A DNA stretch of 64,000 nucleotides, from positions 535,476 to 599,475 of the forward strand of contig NZ_JADHDU010000002.1 of NCBI RefSeq assembly GCF_016820495.1, read 5' to 3'. The notes beneath the pieces were generated by a model that was not told the origin of the DNA, did no database searches, and was given only the letters and a program-made list of their open reading frames with translations. The stretch is from Planococcus beigongshangi (GTDB taxonomy: Bacteria; Bacillota; Bacilli; Bacillales_A; Planococcaceae). The translations under genes and the position numbers were made by a program. Shown piece after piece: positions 38,482-47,386 of the stretch (position 1 is the stretch's first letter; every line of letters starts with the position of its first letter).

Positions 38482-39135
38482 TCAGGATGTTTTGACGTTT
38501 TCAGTGTTCAGCGGTGCATCAGTCGAATCGACGACATCCTGGACGCTGAAGCCTTCAAACACTTCCGTTAACACAAGTCCGCTGTCGGTCACTTCGATGA
38601 CTGCGCGTTCCGTGATGATTTTGTTGACGACGCCTTTGCCGGTCAGCGGCAGATCGCATTGTTTCTTGATCTTGGCGGAACCATCTTTCGATACATGGTC
38701 CATGATGACGATGACTTTTTTGGCACCGTGGACCAGATCCATCGCTCCGCCCATCCCTTTGATCATTTTGCCTGGAATCATCCAGTTGGCAAGGTCGCCG
38801 TTCTCGGCAACTTCCATGCCGCCGAGTATCGCTACGTCGATATGCCCGCCGCGGATCATCGCGAACGATTCGGCACTCGTGAAGAAAGCGGAGCCTGGAA
38901 TGGTCGTCACAGTTTCTTTTCCGGCATTGATCAAGTCCGGATCGACTTGCTCTTCAGTCGGATAAGGTCCGATGCCAAGCAGGCCGTTTTCTGATTGCAG
39001 CACGACCGATTTATTATCTGATATGAAATTCGCCACCAGAGTCGGCATCCCGATTCCCAGATTGACGTAATCGCCGTCTTTTATCTCTTTCTCAGCGCGT
39101 CTCGCAATTCGTTCTCTTACCATTTGCTTATCCAT
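38482..39135 (-). CDS. scoB: 3-oxoacid CoA-transferase subunit B
   Basis: Small subunit of succinyl-CoA:3-ketoacid (or acetate/acetoacetate) CoA-transferase, 217 residues. Catalytic glutamate lies in the [10 protein letters not shown] motif; GMGGAMDLV and ADMIK-like stretches fit the family. With ScoA it moves CoA between acyl groups to activate acetoacetate. The precise donor cannot be read from sequence. It follows scoA by 17 bases. Confidence 0.9.
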   Translation of the reverse strand: MDKQMVRERIARRAEKEIKDGDYVNLGIGMPTLVANFISDNKSVVLQSENGLLGIGPYPTEEQVDPDLINAGKETVTTIPGSAFFTSAESFAMIRGGHIDVAILGGMEVAENGDLANWMIPGKMIKGMGGAMDLVHGAKKVIVIMDHVSKDGSAKIKKQCDLPLTGKGVVNKIITERAVIEVTDSGLVLTEVFEGFSVQDVVDSTDAPLNTENVKTS

Positions 39136-39152
39136 ATTCTCAGTCTCCTCCC

Positions 39153-39845
39153 TTATGCCTGTCTTGTCGTTAAACGCTCGATGCGTTTTTCCTGTTTCGC
39201 TTCCAGCAATCCCTGCACATAGATGCTCGGCGTCTGGACATGGTTCGGGTCGATTGTTCCGGTTTCAACGATTTCTTCGACTTCAGCGATCGTAATTCTG
39301 CCGGCAGCCGCCGCCAGCGGATTGAAGTTTTGCGCGGTTTTGTTATAAACGAGATTGCCCATTTTATCGGCTTTGGCAGCCCGTACCAATGCAAAATCAG
39401 CACGGAGTGCATGTTCCAGTACGTATTCCTTGCCGTCGAATTCACGGATTTCTTTTCCTTCCGCAACGGTCGTGCCGACGCCAGCTGGAGTGAAAAATGC
39501 CGGAATGCCTGCTCCGCCAGCGCGCATTTTTTCAGCTAACGTGCCTTGCGGCGTCAGTTCGACTTCGATTTCACCAGACAGCACCTGGCGTTCGAACTCT
39601 TTATTTTCACCGACGTAGGAGCCGATCATTTTCTTGATCTGTTTATTTTTCAGCAGCAGTCCCAGTCCCCATTCATCTACGCCGCAATTATTGGAAATGA
39701 CCGTCAGATCTTTGATGCCTTTTTCCACCAGCGCCAGGATCAATTGTTCCGGAATCCCGACCAGGCCGAATCCTCCGACCATAATGGTCGCTCCGTCCTG
39801 TATCGGTTCCACCGCTTCTTTTGCAGAACTGTAAATCGGTTTCAT
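39153..39845 (-). CDS. scoA: 3-oxoacid CoA-transferase subunit A
   Basis: Large-partner subunit of 230 residues, with the glycine-rich [13 protein letters not shown] near the N-terminus and [16 protein letters not shown] and NKTAQNFNP later, as in ScoA/AtoD. Start ATG has GAGGGGG upstream. A cre-like site lies 42 bases before the start, so catabolite repression is likely. Operon scoA-scoB. Confidence 0.9.
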   Translation of the reverse strand: MKPIYSSAKEAVEPIQDGATIMVGGFGLVGIPEQLILALVEKGIKDLTVISNNCGVDEWGLGLLLKNKQIKKMIGSYVGENKEFERQVLSGEIEVELTPQGTLAEKMRAGGAGIPAFFTPAGVGTTVAEGKEIREFDGKEYVLEHALRADFALVRAAKADKMGNLVYNKTAQNFNPLAAAAGRITIAEVEEIVETGTIDPNHVQTPSIYVQGLLEAKQEKRIERLTTRQA

Positions 39846-39886
39846 TTATTATGCCCCCTCAGCTTTATGTATGAGTATTCACATTA

Positions 39887-39900
39887 TTTAAACGCTTTCA
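39887..39900. promoter_or_regulatory. cre-like CcpA operator upstream of scoAB
   Basis: Minus strand TGAAAGCGTTTAAA, one mismatch from TGWAARCGYTWNCW. Confidence 0.6.
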
Positions 39901-39941
39901 TTCTAATTTAATCAAAGTCCCCACCTAAACGCAACCGGAAG

Positions 39942-39971
39942 CAAAAAGAACTCCGCACGGGGCGGAGTTCC
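39942..39971 (-). terminator. Terminator of the MFS transporter gene
   Basis: GAACTCCGC-CCCGT-GCGGAGTTC followed by TTTTTGC on the minus strand. Confidence 0.88.
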
Positions 39972-39980
39972 TTCATCTAC

Positions 39981-41177
39981 TTATACCATCACTTTTTCCC
40001 GTTCCTTTTCCGCCTCTTTCCGCTTCAAAGGAATATCATAGATCAATGAGGTTCCGATCGCAGCGACCAACAGGACCGTCACGAGCAGGAATAGGGCCGG
40101 CATACCATACAGATCGACCATGATTCCGCCCATGAGCGGTCCCACCATGCGTCCGCCAGTTGCGACGCTGTTGACGATGCCCTGATAGAATCCTTCACGG
40201 CCTTTAGGCGCCAATTGATTGGCAAGCGCCGGAACTGCCGGCCAGACGAACATCTCACCAATCGTTAATATTGCCATCGATATGATGAACATGCTGAATT
40301 GCTCCGCAAATGCCACCACCAGATACGACACCATCATGATCGCTATGCCGATGACCAATTGCTGCTTGATGTTATCTTCGATCCTTTTGATGATCGGCCG
40401 GATGAGCGGCTGCCCGAGAACAATCAATGCCCCATTCAACGTCCAGAGAAAACTGTATTGCGGCAAAGTGATGCCGATTTCCTGCGTATAGGCGGAAATC
40501 GTCGACTGCCACTGGACATAGCCGACCCAGCAGAGCAAATAGCCGGCCGATACGATCAATAAAGCATAGAAAGGCGCCCGATTGCGGATTTTCTTCCCTT
40601 CATTGAACACACTGGTATGTGCAGTCGCTGAAATCGACATCGATTTAAAGCCGAATAAAGCGATGAAGAAAAACAACACATACATTCCCAGATTCGCCAT
40701 AAAAATATAATCAAACGAGATGGCAGCCAGCACACCTGCCATTGCCGGACCCACTGCCACTCCGACATTCTGTGCCAGGTAAATGGCGTTGAACGCCTTT
40801 CGGCCACCTTCAGGCCATACCGTACCAACCATCGCATACATACTCGGGAACACGATTCCGCCGCTGAATCCAATGATCGTATAGAAAACGACAAATGGCA
40901 CAAAATCATGCCAGATGGTCAAACCGGTCAACGCAAAAATGGTGACGATGATGCCCCCCATGATCGACTTGTAGCCGCCGATGCGGTCAAACAGCATGCC
41001 GCCAAGAAGATTCCCGATAACGGCAGCTCCCGCGTTCGCCATCAATACGAGTCCCGCGAGCGATAAGGATTTCCCCAGATGATCGTGCATATATATCGTC
41101 GTCAACGGCCACAGAAATGAATTCCCGGTGACATTGACGAGCATTCCAATGATTAAAAGCCAAACTTGTTTCGGCAT
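39981..41177 (-). CDS. yttB: MFS transporter (YttB-like)
   Basis: The 398-residue, 12-helix major facilitator protein has the loop 2-3 motif GGMLFDRIGGYKS and a related motif in the second half. Similar Bacillus proteins are drug or metabolite exporters; the substrate is not known. Translation starts at ATG 41177 (MPKQVWLLIIGMLVNVTGNSF) with AGAGGAG eight bases upstream. It diverges from ytqA, matching the yttB-ytqA-ytqB order of B. subtilis. Confidence 0.84.
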   Translation of the reverse strand: MPKQVWLLIIGMLVNVTGNSFLWPLTTIYMHDHLGKSLSLAGLVLMANAGAAVIGNLLGGMLFDRIGGYKSIMGGIIVTIFALTGLTIWHDFVPFVVFYTIIGFSGGIVFPSMYAMVGTVWPEGGRKAFNAIYLAQNVGVAVGPAMAGVLAAISFDYIFMANLGMYVLFFFIALFGFKSMSISATAHTSVFNEGKKIRNRAPFYALLIVSAGYLLCWVGYVQWQSTISAYTQEIGITLPQYSFLWTLNGALIVLGQPLIRPIIKRIEDNIKQQLVIGIAIMMVSYLVVAFAEQFSMFIISMAILTIGEMFVWPAVPALANQLAPKGREGFYQGIVNSVATGGRMVGPLMGGIMVDLYGMPALFLLVTVLLVAAIGTSLIYDIPLKRKEAEKEREKVMV

Positions 41178-41302
41178 CTTCTTATCTCCTCTTAGCTCAA
41201 TTCCAAGAGTCATTGTATGCCATTTCCTGCCACTCCACAAGTTAATTTTCGGTGAACACCCATTATCAGATATTTCAGCCGTTAGAGCGAAAATTCCAGC
41301 CA

Positions 41303-41311
41303 TGCTACAAT
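41303..41311 (+). promoter_or_regulatory. Extended -10 promoter of ytqA-mnmM
   Basis: TGC-TACAAT at 41303-41311, 22 bases before the ytqA start. Confidence 0.5.
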
Positions 41312-41332
41312 ACAGGATGAGGAGTTGTTATT

Positions 41333-42292
41333 ATGGATATGAATATGAACCTGCCTTTTTCTTCAGACGGCAAACGCTATTACACATGGAATCGCCATCT
41401 GCGCGACCATTTTGGCCATAAAATCATGAAAATCGCACTGGATGCCGGATTTGATTGCCCGAACCGGGACGGCACTGTCGCATACGGCGGATGCACCTTT
41501 TGTTCCGTCGCCGGGTCCGGTGATTTTGCCGGCGACCGCGTCGATCCGATTCCAGTGCAATTTGAAAAAATCAAAGAAAAAATGCATAAGAAATGGAAAG
41601 ACGGCAAATATATCGCTTACTTCCAGGCGTATACCAATACCCATGCCCCGCTGCCGGTCATCAAAGAAAAATTTGAAGCAGCACTGGCACAGGAAAATGT
41701 GGTCGGCCTGAGCATCGCCACCCGCCCCGACTGTCTGCCGGATGACGTGGTTGATTATTTGGCCGAGTTGAATGATCGGACATACCTCTGGGTTGAACTG
41801 GGGCTGCAGACCATTCACGAGGAAACGGCAAAGCTTGTCAACCGCGCACATGATTTTAACTTGTATAAGGAAGGCGTCGAAAAATTGCGCAGCCGCGGGA
41901 TCCGCGTGTGCACGCATATCATCAACGGCCTCCCTCTTGAAGACAAGGAAATGATGATGGAAACAGCCCGCGAAGTTGCCAAGCTTGATGTACAGGGGAT
42001 TAAAATCCATCTATTGCATCTATTGAAAGGGACGCCGATGGTCAAACAGTACGAAAAAGGGATGGTCGAATTCCTGGAAAAAGATGAATACATCAAACTG
42101 GTCGCCGATCAGCTGGAAGTCATTCCACCCGACATGATCGTCCAGCGCATTACCGGAGACGGGCCCATCGAATTGATGATCGGCCCGATGTGGAGCGTCA
42201 ACAAATGGGATGTGCTGAACGGCATCGACGCGGAACTTGAAAAACGCGGCAGCTGGCAGGGCAAATTATTTCAAAAGGCGGTGGAAGCATGA
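41333..42292 (+). CDS. ytqA: Radical SAM protein, TIGR01212 family (YtqA)
   Basis: The 319-residue radical SAM enzyme has the cluster motif CPNRDGTVAYGGCTFC (an extended CxnCxxC form), then VVGLSIATRPDCLPDD, a GLQ(T/S) motif (ELGLQTIHEET) and the Elp3-like ITGDGP end. In Bacillus it is paired with the tRNA-modifying methyltransferase MnmM, so a tRNA role is plausible, but its reaction is not established from the sequence. GAGGAG precedes ATG; overlaps mnmM by four bases. Confidence 0.87.
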   Translation: MDMNMNLPFSSDGKRYYTWNRHLRDHFGHKIMKIALDAGFDCPNRDGTVAYGGCTFCSVAGSGDFAGDRVDPIPVQFEKIKEKMHKKWKDGKYIAYFQAYTNTHAPLPVIKEKFEAALAQENVVGLSIATRPDCLPDDVVDYLAELNDRTYLWVELGLQTIHEETAKLVNRAHDFNLYKEGVEKLRSRGIRVCTHIINGLPLEDKEMMMETAREVAKLDVQGIKIHLLHLLKGTPMVKQYEKGMVEFLEKDEYIKLVADQLEVIPPDMIVQRITGDGPIELMIGPMWSVNKWDVLNGIDAELEKRGSWQGKLFQKAVEA

Positions 42293-42849
42293 CATTGATG
42301 CGTGTCCTCCCTTTTACGAAACTTTTGCTGGAGCAGGCCGTTGAAGCCGGTGACCACGTGATTGACGGCACTGCCGGAAATGGTCATGATACGTTATTTC
42401 TTGCCGAATTAGTCGGTGAAGACGGAAAAGTCTATGCCTTTGATATTCAGGCAGATGCCATCAAAGCAACCCGTGAAAGGGTCAAGGATTTTCACAATGT
42501 CGAATTGATCCACGGCAGCCATGCTGAAATCGATCAGCATGTAACTTCACCGATCGGCGCCGCTGTTTTCAATCTCGGCTACCTGCCTAAAGGCGATCAC
42601 AGCATCATCACAAAAGCCGGATCCACCCTGGCAGCCATCAGCCAGTGCCTTCACTTGCTGAAGGTCCATGGCATCGTCGCCATCGTCATTTATTCCGGCC
42701 ATGAAGGCGGCAGTGAAGAACGGGATGCCGTGATGGAATTTGTCTCTCAGCTTCCGCAGGTCCAATTTGACGTCTTGCAGTACCAGTTCATCAACCAGCA
42801 GCACTCGCCGCCTTTTTTGGTGGCGATTGAAAAAAAGCGGATTAAATGA
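42289..42849 (+). CDS. mnmM: tRNA wobble-uridine methyltransferase MnmM (YtqB)
   Basis: Class I SAM methyltransferase of 186 residues: DGTAGNGHDTLFLAEL (motif I), KVYAFDIQADAI (motif II), FNLGYLPKGDHSI and VIYSGHEGG. YtqB of B. subtilis has been shown to complete the mnm5(s2)U34 modification in Gram-positives that lack MnmC. Start codon overlaps the ytqA stop (ATGA), implying translational coupling. Confidence 0.9.
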   Translation: MTLMRVLPFTKLLLEQAVEAGDHVIDGTAGNGHDTLFLAELVGEDGKVYAFDIQADAIKATRERVKDFHNVELIHGSHAEIDQHVTSPIGAAVFNLGYLPKGDHSIITKAGSTLAAISQCLHLLKVHGIVAIVIYSGHEGGSEERDAVMEFVSQLPQVQFDVLQYQFINQQHSPPFLVAIEKKRIK

Positions 42850-42855
42850 ATAGAG

Positions 42856-42897
42856 AGGAAAGAGCCTTTGCGGAAGTGATGCAAAGGCTCTTTTCCG
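42856..42897 (+). terminator. ytqA-mnmM terminator
   Basis: AAAGAGCCTTTGC pairs with GCAAAGGCTCTTT and ends in TTTT. Confidence 0.9.
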
Positions 42898-42945
42898 TTT
42901 AGATGGATATGGCCATTCAGGGACAGACCGGCATCCGGATGGAAC

Positions 42946-43047
42946 ATGGAATTGTCGAGGCTGATCGGTTCGATTCTGTATCTGGTGATCATGGTCTTGT
43001 TCACTTTTTTTGCCTATCGGGAATATTTTATCGGGATCGGCGCATAA
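42946..43047 (+). CDS. Candidate 33-residue membrane peptide
   Basis: A short frame from ATG 42946 to TAA 43047 encodes MELSRLIGSILYLV-IMVLFTFFAYREYFIGIGA: a charged start, one hydrophobic helix of about 20 residues and a short tail. The helix-plus-aromatic-end layout is typical of small single-pass proteins. It begins after the mnmM terminator, has a modest GGATGG three bases before the ATG, and a hairpin terminator follows 13 bases after the stop. The poor spacing of the ribosome site keeps confidence low. Confidence 0.35.
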   Translation: MELSRLIGSILYLVIMVLFTFFAYREYFIGIGA

Positions 43048-43060
43048 GGCCGGCAAAACG

Positions 43061-43101
43061 AAAAAGACCGGTTGGAGGATATTGCTCCAGCCGGTCCTTT
43101 T
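43061..43101. terminator. Bidirectional terminator after the small peptide and the LLM oxidoreductase
   Basis: AAAGACCGG-TTGGAG/CTCCAG-CCGGTCCTTTT hairpin with T/A tracts on each side; stronger in the minus direction. Confidence 0.87.
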
Positions 43102-43108
43102 CTGTTCT

Positions 43109-44137
43109 TCACTTATTATCAGCCATTTCATGATTGCGGTTTTTCATTTCTTCCGCAATAAGCTCAAAGGTTTTCAGCCTATCATCGAAATCATATGCCA
43201 TTGATACCACCATCACTTCATCCGCCTGGTATTCAGCGGCCAGTGTTTCAAGCCTGTCAGCCACTTGTTCAGGGGTTCCGACAACCATCCTTCTCCGGTT
43301 TTCTTCAACGAGTAATTTCTCGAACTTCGTATATTCATAGGCAAGTGCTCTATCTGGCGGTGGCGTGCCTTTTGAAGGCATTCCCTGTGCGCCCATCGAC
43401 AATGCCAGGTCGAGTGACGATGCCACCCGCTCCGCTTCTTCTTCGGTCGCCTGGCAGACGGCGAAAATCGCAAACCCCACATAGGGCTCTGTACCTTCTG
43501 CAGGTTCGAACCGTTCCCTGTAAGTCCTTGTAAAATCCTGTCCGCCTTCGCCGTTGATGAAATGGGCGAACATATAAGGCATGCCTTTGTCAGCCGCCAA
43601 TAAAGCCGAGGACATGCTGGAACCGAGAATCCAGATCGTTGGCGCAGAGTCTGTAAGCGGCGTTGCCTTCATGCCATGATACATATGCTCCTCTGGAATC
43701 GCGTCATTCAAATACATCGAAAGTTCATCGATCTGATCCGGAAAGCGGTCGACATTACGCGAACGCCCTTCATTTAATGCAAGTGAGGCACGAGGCATTC
43801 CCCCAGGCGCCCGTCCGACTCCGGCATCGATCCTTCCGGGATACAGGGCTTCCAGCAGTTTGAAATTTTCCGCAATCTTAAAGGAAGAATAATGCGGCAG
43901 CATGACTCCGCCTGAACCCAGCCGGATCGTTTTCGTTACGGCGCCCAGGTGGGAAATCAGAATTTCAGGTGAAGAACCCGCCAATGTCGCAGCATCATGA
44001 TGTTCCGATACCCAAAAACGGGTATAGCCCCATTCTTCCGCTTTTTGTGCAAGCATTGCTGTTTGTTTCAATGCTTCCCCCGGATTACTACCTTCAGATA
44101 CCGGGGATTGATCAAGAATGCTGTACCGCAATGCCAT
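43109..44137 (-). CDS. LLM-class flavin-dependent oxidoreductase
   Basis: Luciferase-like monooxygenase fold, 342 residues: RYSILDQSPVSEG start, WVSEHHDAATLAGSSPEILI, RLGSGGVMLPHY, GRIDAGVGRAPGG and VGTPEQVADRL. These are the standard motifs of the bacterial MsnO8/YceB-type group that bind FMN or F420-like cofactors; substrate unknown. ATG 44137 follows AGGAGCAGGG; the first six residues of the longest frame are dropped. It lies 21 bases after the hydrolase gene ytpA. Confidence 0.85.
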   Translation of the reverse strand: MALRYSILDQSPVSEGSNPGEALKQTAMLAQKAEEWGYTRFWVSEHHDAATLAGSSPEILISHLGAVTKTIRLGSGGVMLPHYSSFKIAENFKLLEALYPGRIDAGVGRAPGGMPRASLALNEGRSRNVDRFPDQIDELSMYLNDAIPEEHMYHGMKATPLTDSAPTIWILGSSMSSALLAADKGMPYMFAHFINGEGGQDFTRTYRERFEPAEGTEPYVGFAIFAVCQATEEEAERVASSLDLALSMGAQGMPSKGTPPPDRALAYEYTKFEKLLVEENRRRMVVGTPEQVADRLETLAAEYQADEVMVVSMAYDFDDRLKTFELIAEEMKNRNHEMADNK

Positions 44138-44158
44138 AGTCCCTGCTCCTTCCAACTC

Positions 44159-44962
44159 TTATTTCACTACATACCCCAATGTCCTCAAAATATTTTTCAG
44201 GAATAAATGAGTCGTTGTAAATACATCTTCGCGTTCAGGTTCCTGATACAGATCGTGATAGGCATCTTTCCATTCTTTATAACTGAATTCTTTCAGCTCC
44301 TGCTGCTTCAGCCAAATTTTTGCAGCTTCCTTATCTGTTACACGATCTTGTTCGGCCGTGTGGATAAAAACAGGAATGTCCGGAAACTTCACTTTCCCGC
44401 TGTTCATTGCCTTCATATAAGATTGCAGTTCACGGTACCACTTCACCGTAACAACCGGACGGTATAATTCATCTGACCAATCAGCTTCAATGATCTCCGG
44501 GTTGCGTGTAAGATCTTCAATCTTCAAGTCATGATTGATTTTCATATTTGGCGTCAATTTATGTAAACCGGGTAATGCACTGGAAAGTTTCGAAGGCGTC
44601 TTGATGAGCTGCAGCCACGGGGATGTGAATACGACACCAGCAACATTGTGATGTTTTCTGCTCAGATAACCCATCGTCAGCAGCGCACCGAAACCATGTG
44701 CAATGATGAAGATCGGCACCCCATCATCAAAGGCGGCTTCCAACATGTCGTCAATTGCTTTTTCATAAACAGAAAAACTGACCATATGCGGTTTTCCTGC
44801 GGCCCGGCTTCTGCCATGCCCCGCCAGATCACCCATTACGACATGAAATCCGGCAGAGCGCCATTGCTCGATTTGCCAGCTGTACCTGAAATGATGTTCA
44901 TATGCACTGTGGACCAGTACGATCACTGCCTTCGCTTGTCCTTCAGCCTGCCATTTCCACAT
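44159..44962 (-). CDS. ytpA: Alpha/beta hydrolase (YtpA-like lysophospholipase)
   Basis: The 267-residue hydrolase starts MWKWQAEGQAKAVIVLVHS. The serine-elbow position reads AHGFGA (GHSMGG in many relatives), so the usual nucleophilic serine appears replaced by glycine or shifted. Other parts, such as DLAGHGRS, the SPWLQL block and late Asp/His (AEQDRVTDKE, AYHDLYQEPEREDV), fit B. subtilis YtpA, a phospholipase linked to bacilysocin formation. ATG 44962 is preceded by GGGGCGGGAG. The missing serine makes catalysis uncertain. Confidence 0.76.
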   Translation of the reverse strand: MWKWQAEGQAKAVIVLVHSAYEHHFRYSWQIEQWRSAGFHVVMGDLAGHGRSRAAGKPHMVSFSVYEKAIDDMLEAAFDDGVPIFIIAHGFGALLTMGYLSRKHHNVAGVVFTSPWLQLIKTPSKLSSALPGLHKLTPNMKINHDLKIEDLTRNPEIIEADWSDELYRPVVTVKWYRELQSYMKAMNSGKVKFPDIPVFIHTAEQDRVTDKEAAKIWLKQQELKEFSYKEWKDAYHDLYQEPEREDVFTTTHLFLKNILRTLGYVVK

Positions 44963-45072
44963 TTCTCCCGCCCCTTTCAGTTGAAGATCAGCATAAATCC
45001 TGTTTAAAGTTGACCTTTCAAAAGGATTTGCTACCATTAAAGATATACTATCTTGATTAAAGGAGTTTTACC

Positions 45073-45585
45073 ATGATTTACCCATACAAAGACAAACACC
45101 CTCAAATAGACCCATCCGCATTCATTGCTGATTTCACAACGATCACCGGCGATGTGAAAATCGGCGCAGAATCATCCATCTGGTTCAATACCGTCGTCCG
45201 GGGCGATGTCGCTCCGACGGTCATCGGCAATAAAACCAATGTCCAGGACCTGTGCATGCTGCACCAGAGCCCGAATAATCCACTGATCCTAGAAGATGAA
45301 GTGACGGTCGGACACCAGGTGACACTCCATAGCTGCATAATCCGTAAAAACGCTTTGATCGGCATGGGTTCTGTCATTCTGGACGGAGCTGAAATTGGAG
45401 AAGGTGCCTTTATCGGTGCCGGCAGCCTGGTTCCTCAAGGGAAAGTCATCCCGCCTGGCACACTGGCTTTCGGACGTCCAGCCAAGGTGATACGTGAACT
45501 CAATGAAGACGATATCGCCGATATGGAGCGCATAGTCCGCGAATATGCAGAGAAAGCCGCTTATTATAAATCCTTGCAAAAATGA
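45073..45585 (+). CDS. ytoA: Gamma-carbonic-anhydrase-like hexapeptide protein YtoA
   Basis: The 170-residue left-handed beta-helix protein shows hexapeptide repeats (ITGDVKIGAESSIWFNTVVRGD, then TVGHQVTLHSC and GAEIGEGAFIGAG). Histidines at the CamH zinc positions (LHQSP, VGHQVTLHSC) are present. It may be a zinc-binding carbonic anhydrase or acyltransferase-like protein; activity is unproven. AAAGGAG precedes the ATG. It diverges from ytpA and converges on metK. Confidence 0.87.
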   Translation: MIYPYKDKHPQIDPSAFIADFTTITGDVKIGAESSIWFNTVVRGDVAPTVIGNKTNVQDLCMLHQSPNNPLILEDEVTVGHQVTLHSCIIRKNALIGMGSVILDGAEIGEGAFIGAGSLVPQGKVIPPGTLAFGRPAKVIRELNEDDIADMERIVREYAEKAAYYKSLQK

Positions 45586-45586
45586 A

Positions 45587-45621
45587 AAAAACCGCACATG
45601 CCACTTGGCTCGTGCGGTTTT
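45587..45621. terminator. Bidirectional terminator between ytoA and metK
   Basis: AAAACCGCAC...GTGCGGTTTT with A/T tracts on both sides. Confidence 0.88.
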
Positions 45622-45633
45622 CATCTATTTCAC

Positions 45634-46830
45634 TCAAATTCCTGACTGTTCTTTCAAAGCAGCTGCTTTATCTGTACGTTCCCAAGGAAGATCCACATCT
45701 GTGCGGCCGAAATGTCCGTAAGCTGCAGTCTGTTTGTAGATTGGACGGCGCAGATCAAGCATCTTGATCAATCCTGCCGGACGCAGGTCGAAATTATTGC
45801 GGACCAGTTCGATGAGTTGGTCTTCGCTGATTTTACCTGTTCCGAATGTATCAACTGAAATGGAAACCGGATGTGCAACCCCGATCGCATAAGCCACTTG
45901 GACTTCACATTTATCGGCCAAGCCTGAAGCAACAATATTTTTCGCTACATAGCGCGCTGCGTATGCACCGGAACGGTCAACTTTCGTCGCGTCCTTACCG
46001 GAGAATGCGCCGCCGCCGTGGCGGGCATAGCCACCATAAGTATCAACGATGATCTTACGGCCAGTAAGACCCGCGTCTCCTTGAGGTCCGCCGATAACAA
46101 AACGGCCAGTCGGGTTGATGAAGTATTTGGTTTCGTCATCCAGCAAATGTGCCGGAACGACATCATTGATGACATATTCTTTGATATTGCGCTGGATCTG
46201 CTCAAGTGTTACTTCCGGATGATGCTGAGTCGAGATTACGATAGTATCCACACGAAGCGGCTTATCGTTTTCATCATATTCAACAGTCACCTGTGTCTTA
46301 CCGTCAGGACGCAAATATGGAAGGATCTCTTCCTTGCGCACTTCCGCTAAACGGCGTGCCAATTTATGTGCAAGTGAGATCGGCAGCGGCATCAACTCTT
46401 CAGTTTCATTGTTCGCGTAACCGAACATCAAACCCTGGTCTCCTGCACCGATATCATCAAGTTCCTTGTCAGTCATCTGGCCTTCGCGTGATTCAAGCGC
46501 CACGTTCACTCCAGCGGCAATATCAGGTGATTGCTCATCAATTGCTGTCAGGACTGCACTTGTTTCAGAGTCAAAGCCATATTTTGCGCGTGTATAACCG
46601 ATATCTTTAACGGTTTGGCGCACCACTTTCGGGATGTCTACATAAGTTGTCGTAGTTATTTCCCCTGCTACAAGAACAAGTCCTGTCGTAACGGTTGTTT
46701 CGCACGCTACACGAGCGTTCGGATCTTCTGCGAGGATCGCGTCCAGGATGGCATCTGAGATTTGGTCACAGATTTTATCCGGATGTCCTTCTGTTACTGA
46801 TTCTGATGTGAATAATCGACGGTTTGTCAA
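45634..46830 (-). CDS. metK: S-adenosylmethionine synthetase
   Basis: Forms SAM from methionine and ATP. The 398 residues include [16 protein letters not shown] at the N-terminus, [12 protein letters not shown], and [22 protein letters not shown]. Start is TTG 46830: AAGGAGG lies at the right distance and the product then begins [11 protein letters not shown] as in Bacillus; the frame remains open 28 codons upstream. Controlled by the SAM-I riboswitch at 46973-47151, so expression falls when SAM is abundant. Confidence 0.97.
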   Translation of the reverse strand: MTNRRLFTSESVTEGHPDKICDQISDAILDAILAEDPNARVACETTVTTGLVLVAGEITTTTYVDIPKVVRQTVKDIGYTRAKYGFDSETSAVLTAIDEQSPDIAAGVNVALESREGQMTDKELDDIGAGDQGLMFGYANNETEELMPLPISLAHKLARRLAEVRKEEILPYLRPDGKTQVTVEYDENDKPLRVDTIVISTQHHPEVTLEQIQRNIKEYVINDVVPAHLLDDETKYFINPTGRFVIGGPQGDAGLTGRKIIVDTYGGYARHGGGAFSGKDATKVDRSGAYAARYVAKNIVASGLADKCEVQVAYAIGVAHPVSISVDTFGTGKISEDQLIELVRNNFDLRPAGLIKMLDLRRPIYKQTAAYGHFGRTDVDLPWERTDKAAALKEQSGI

Positions 46831-46972
46831 AAAATGTTCCTCCTTATATCCTGCGAGATTGCTCTCGAAATTGATACGGTACTCATTTTCCCATGTCAAG
46901 TCCGTTCCAAACAAACTGGATTGAACTTCAAGCCGTTCCGTGGCCTTTGCACACGAGGATTAAGGGCTTTTC

Positions 46973-47151
46973 ATAAAAAAATCCCTTCACTCATTCATTA
47001 ATGAGGAAAGGAGAAATCATCATACGCACCTTTCACTCTTATCGTCCAAGGCCTTTTCGCCTTGCTTCAGGTTTGGCACCAGCGCTGCGTCATAAGCAGC
47101 AGGTTGCCGGGTTTCATAGGGCCTGTCCCCTCCACCAGCTCGGAATAAGAG
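46973..47151 (-). promoter_or_regulatory. SAM-I riboswitch (S-box) and terminator of metK
   Basis: The minus strand shows the aptamer from CTCTTATTCCG (47151) to GACGATAAGAG (47036), which close P1. Core signatures are GGTGGAGGGACAGGCCCTATGA, read as GGTGGAGGGAC + AGGCCCTATGA, AACCCGGCAACC and GGTGCCAAACCTG. A terminator hairpin (TCCTTTCcTCATT/AATGAGtGAAGGGA then T7, 47013-46973) follows. Binding of SAM should favour termination. Confidence 0.96.
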
Positions 47152-47168
47152 TATCCGTTCAATTTTCC

Positions 47169-47197
47169 ATCATACGGAACTGACAATATGATGTCAA
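47169..47197 (-). promoter_or_regulatory. metK promoter
   Basis: TTGACA (47197-47192) and TATGAT (47174-47169), exactly 17 bases apart, just upstream of the riboswitch. Confidence 0.85.
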
Positions 47198-47298
47198 CGA
47201 TTTTCATAGTTTATTTATGCTCAATGTTCCATTAACCCTCATATTTGGCATTAAATTCGTACAGAGCGTGAATTTTGAAATCAACCGGGTTATTAGTA

Positions 47299-47326
47299 TA
47301 GACTAATCGAGTTAATGTGTTATACT
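47299..47326 (+). promoter_or_regulatory. pckA promoter
   Basis: TAGACT (47299-47304) and TATACT (47321-47326), spacing 16, with an extended TGT before the -10. Confidence 0.6.
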
Positions 47327-47386
47327 ATTGTTCGAATATAACTCTTCCCCAATGCCTTGGGAATAACCGAAAAGGAAGGTACATAT

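Noticed and set aside
42903..43133. 76-residue frame after mnmM
   Set aside because: It reads through the terminator hairpin and shows no protein-like composition; the 33-residue frame in another phase is the better candidate.
46831..46914. Extended N-terminus of MetK from the ATG at 46914
   Set aside because: The ribosome site AAGGAGG lies inside that extension and family alignment starts at the TTG at 46830.
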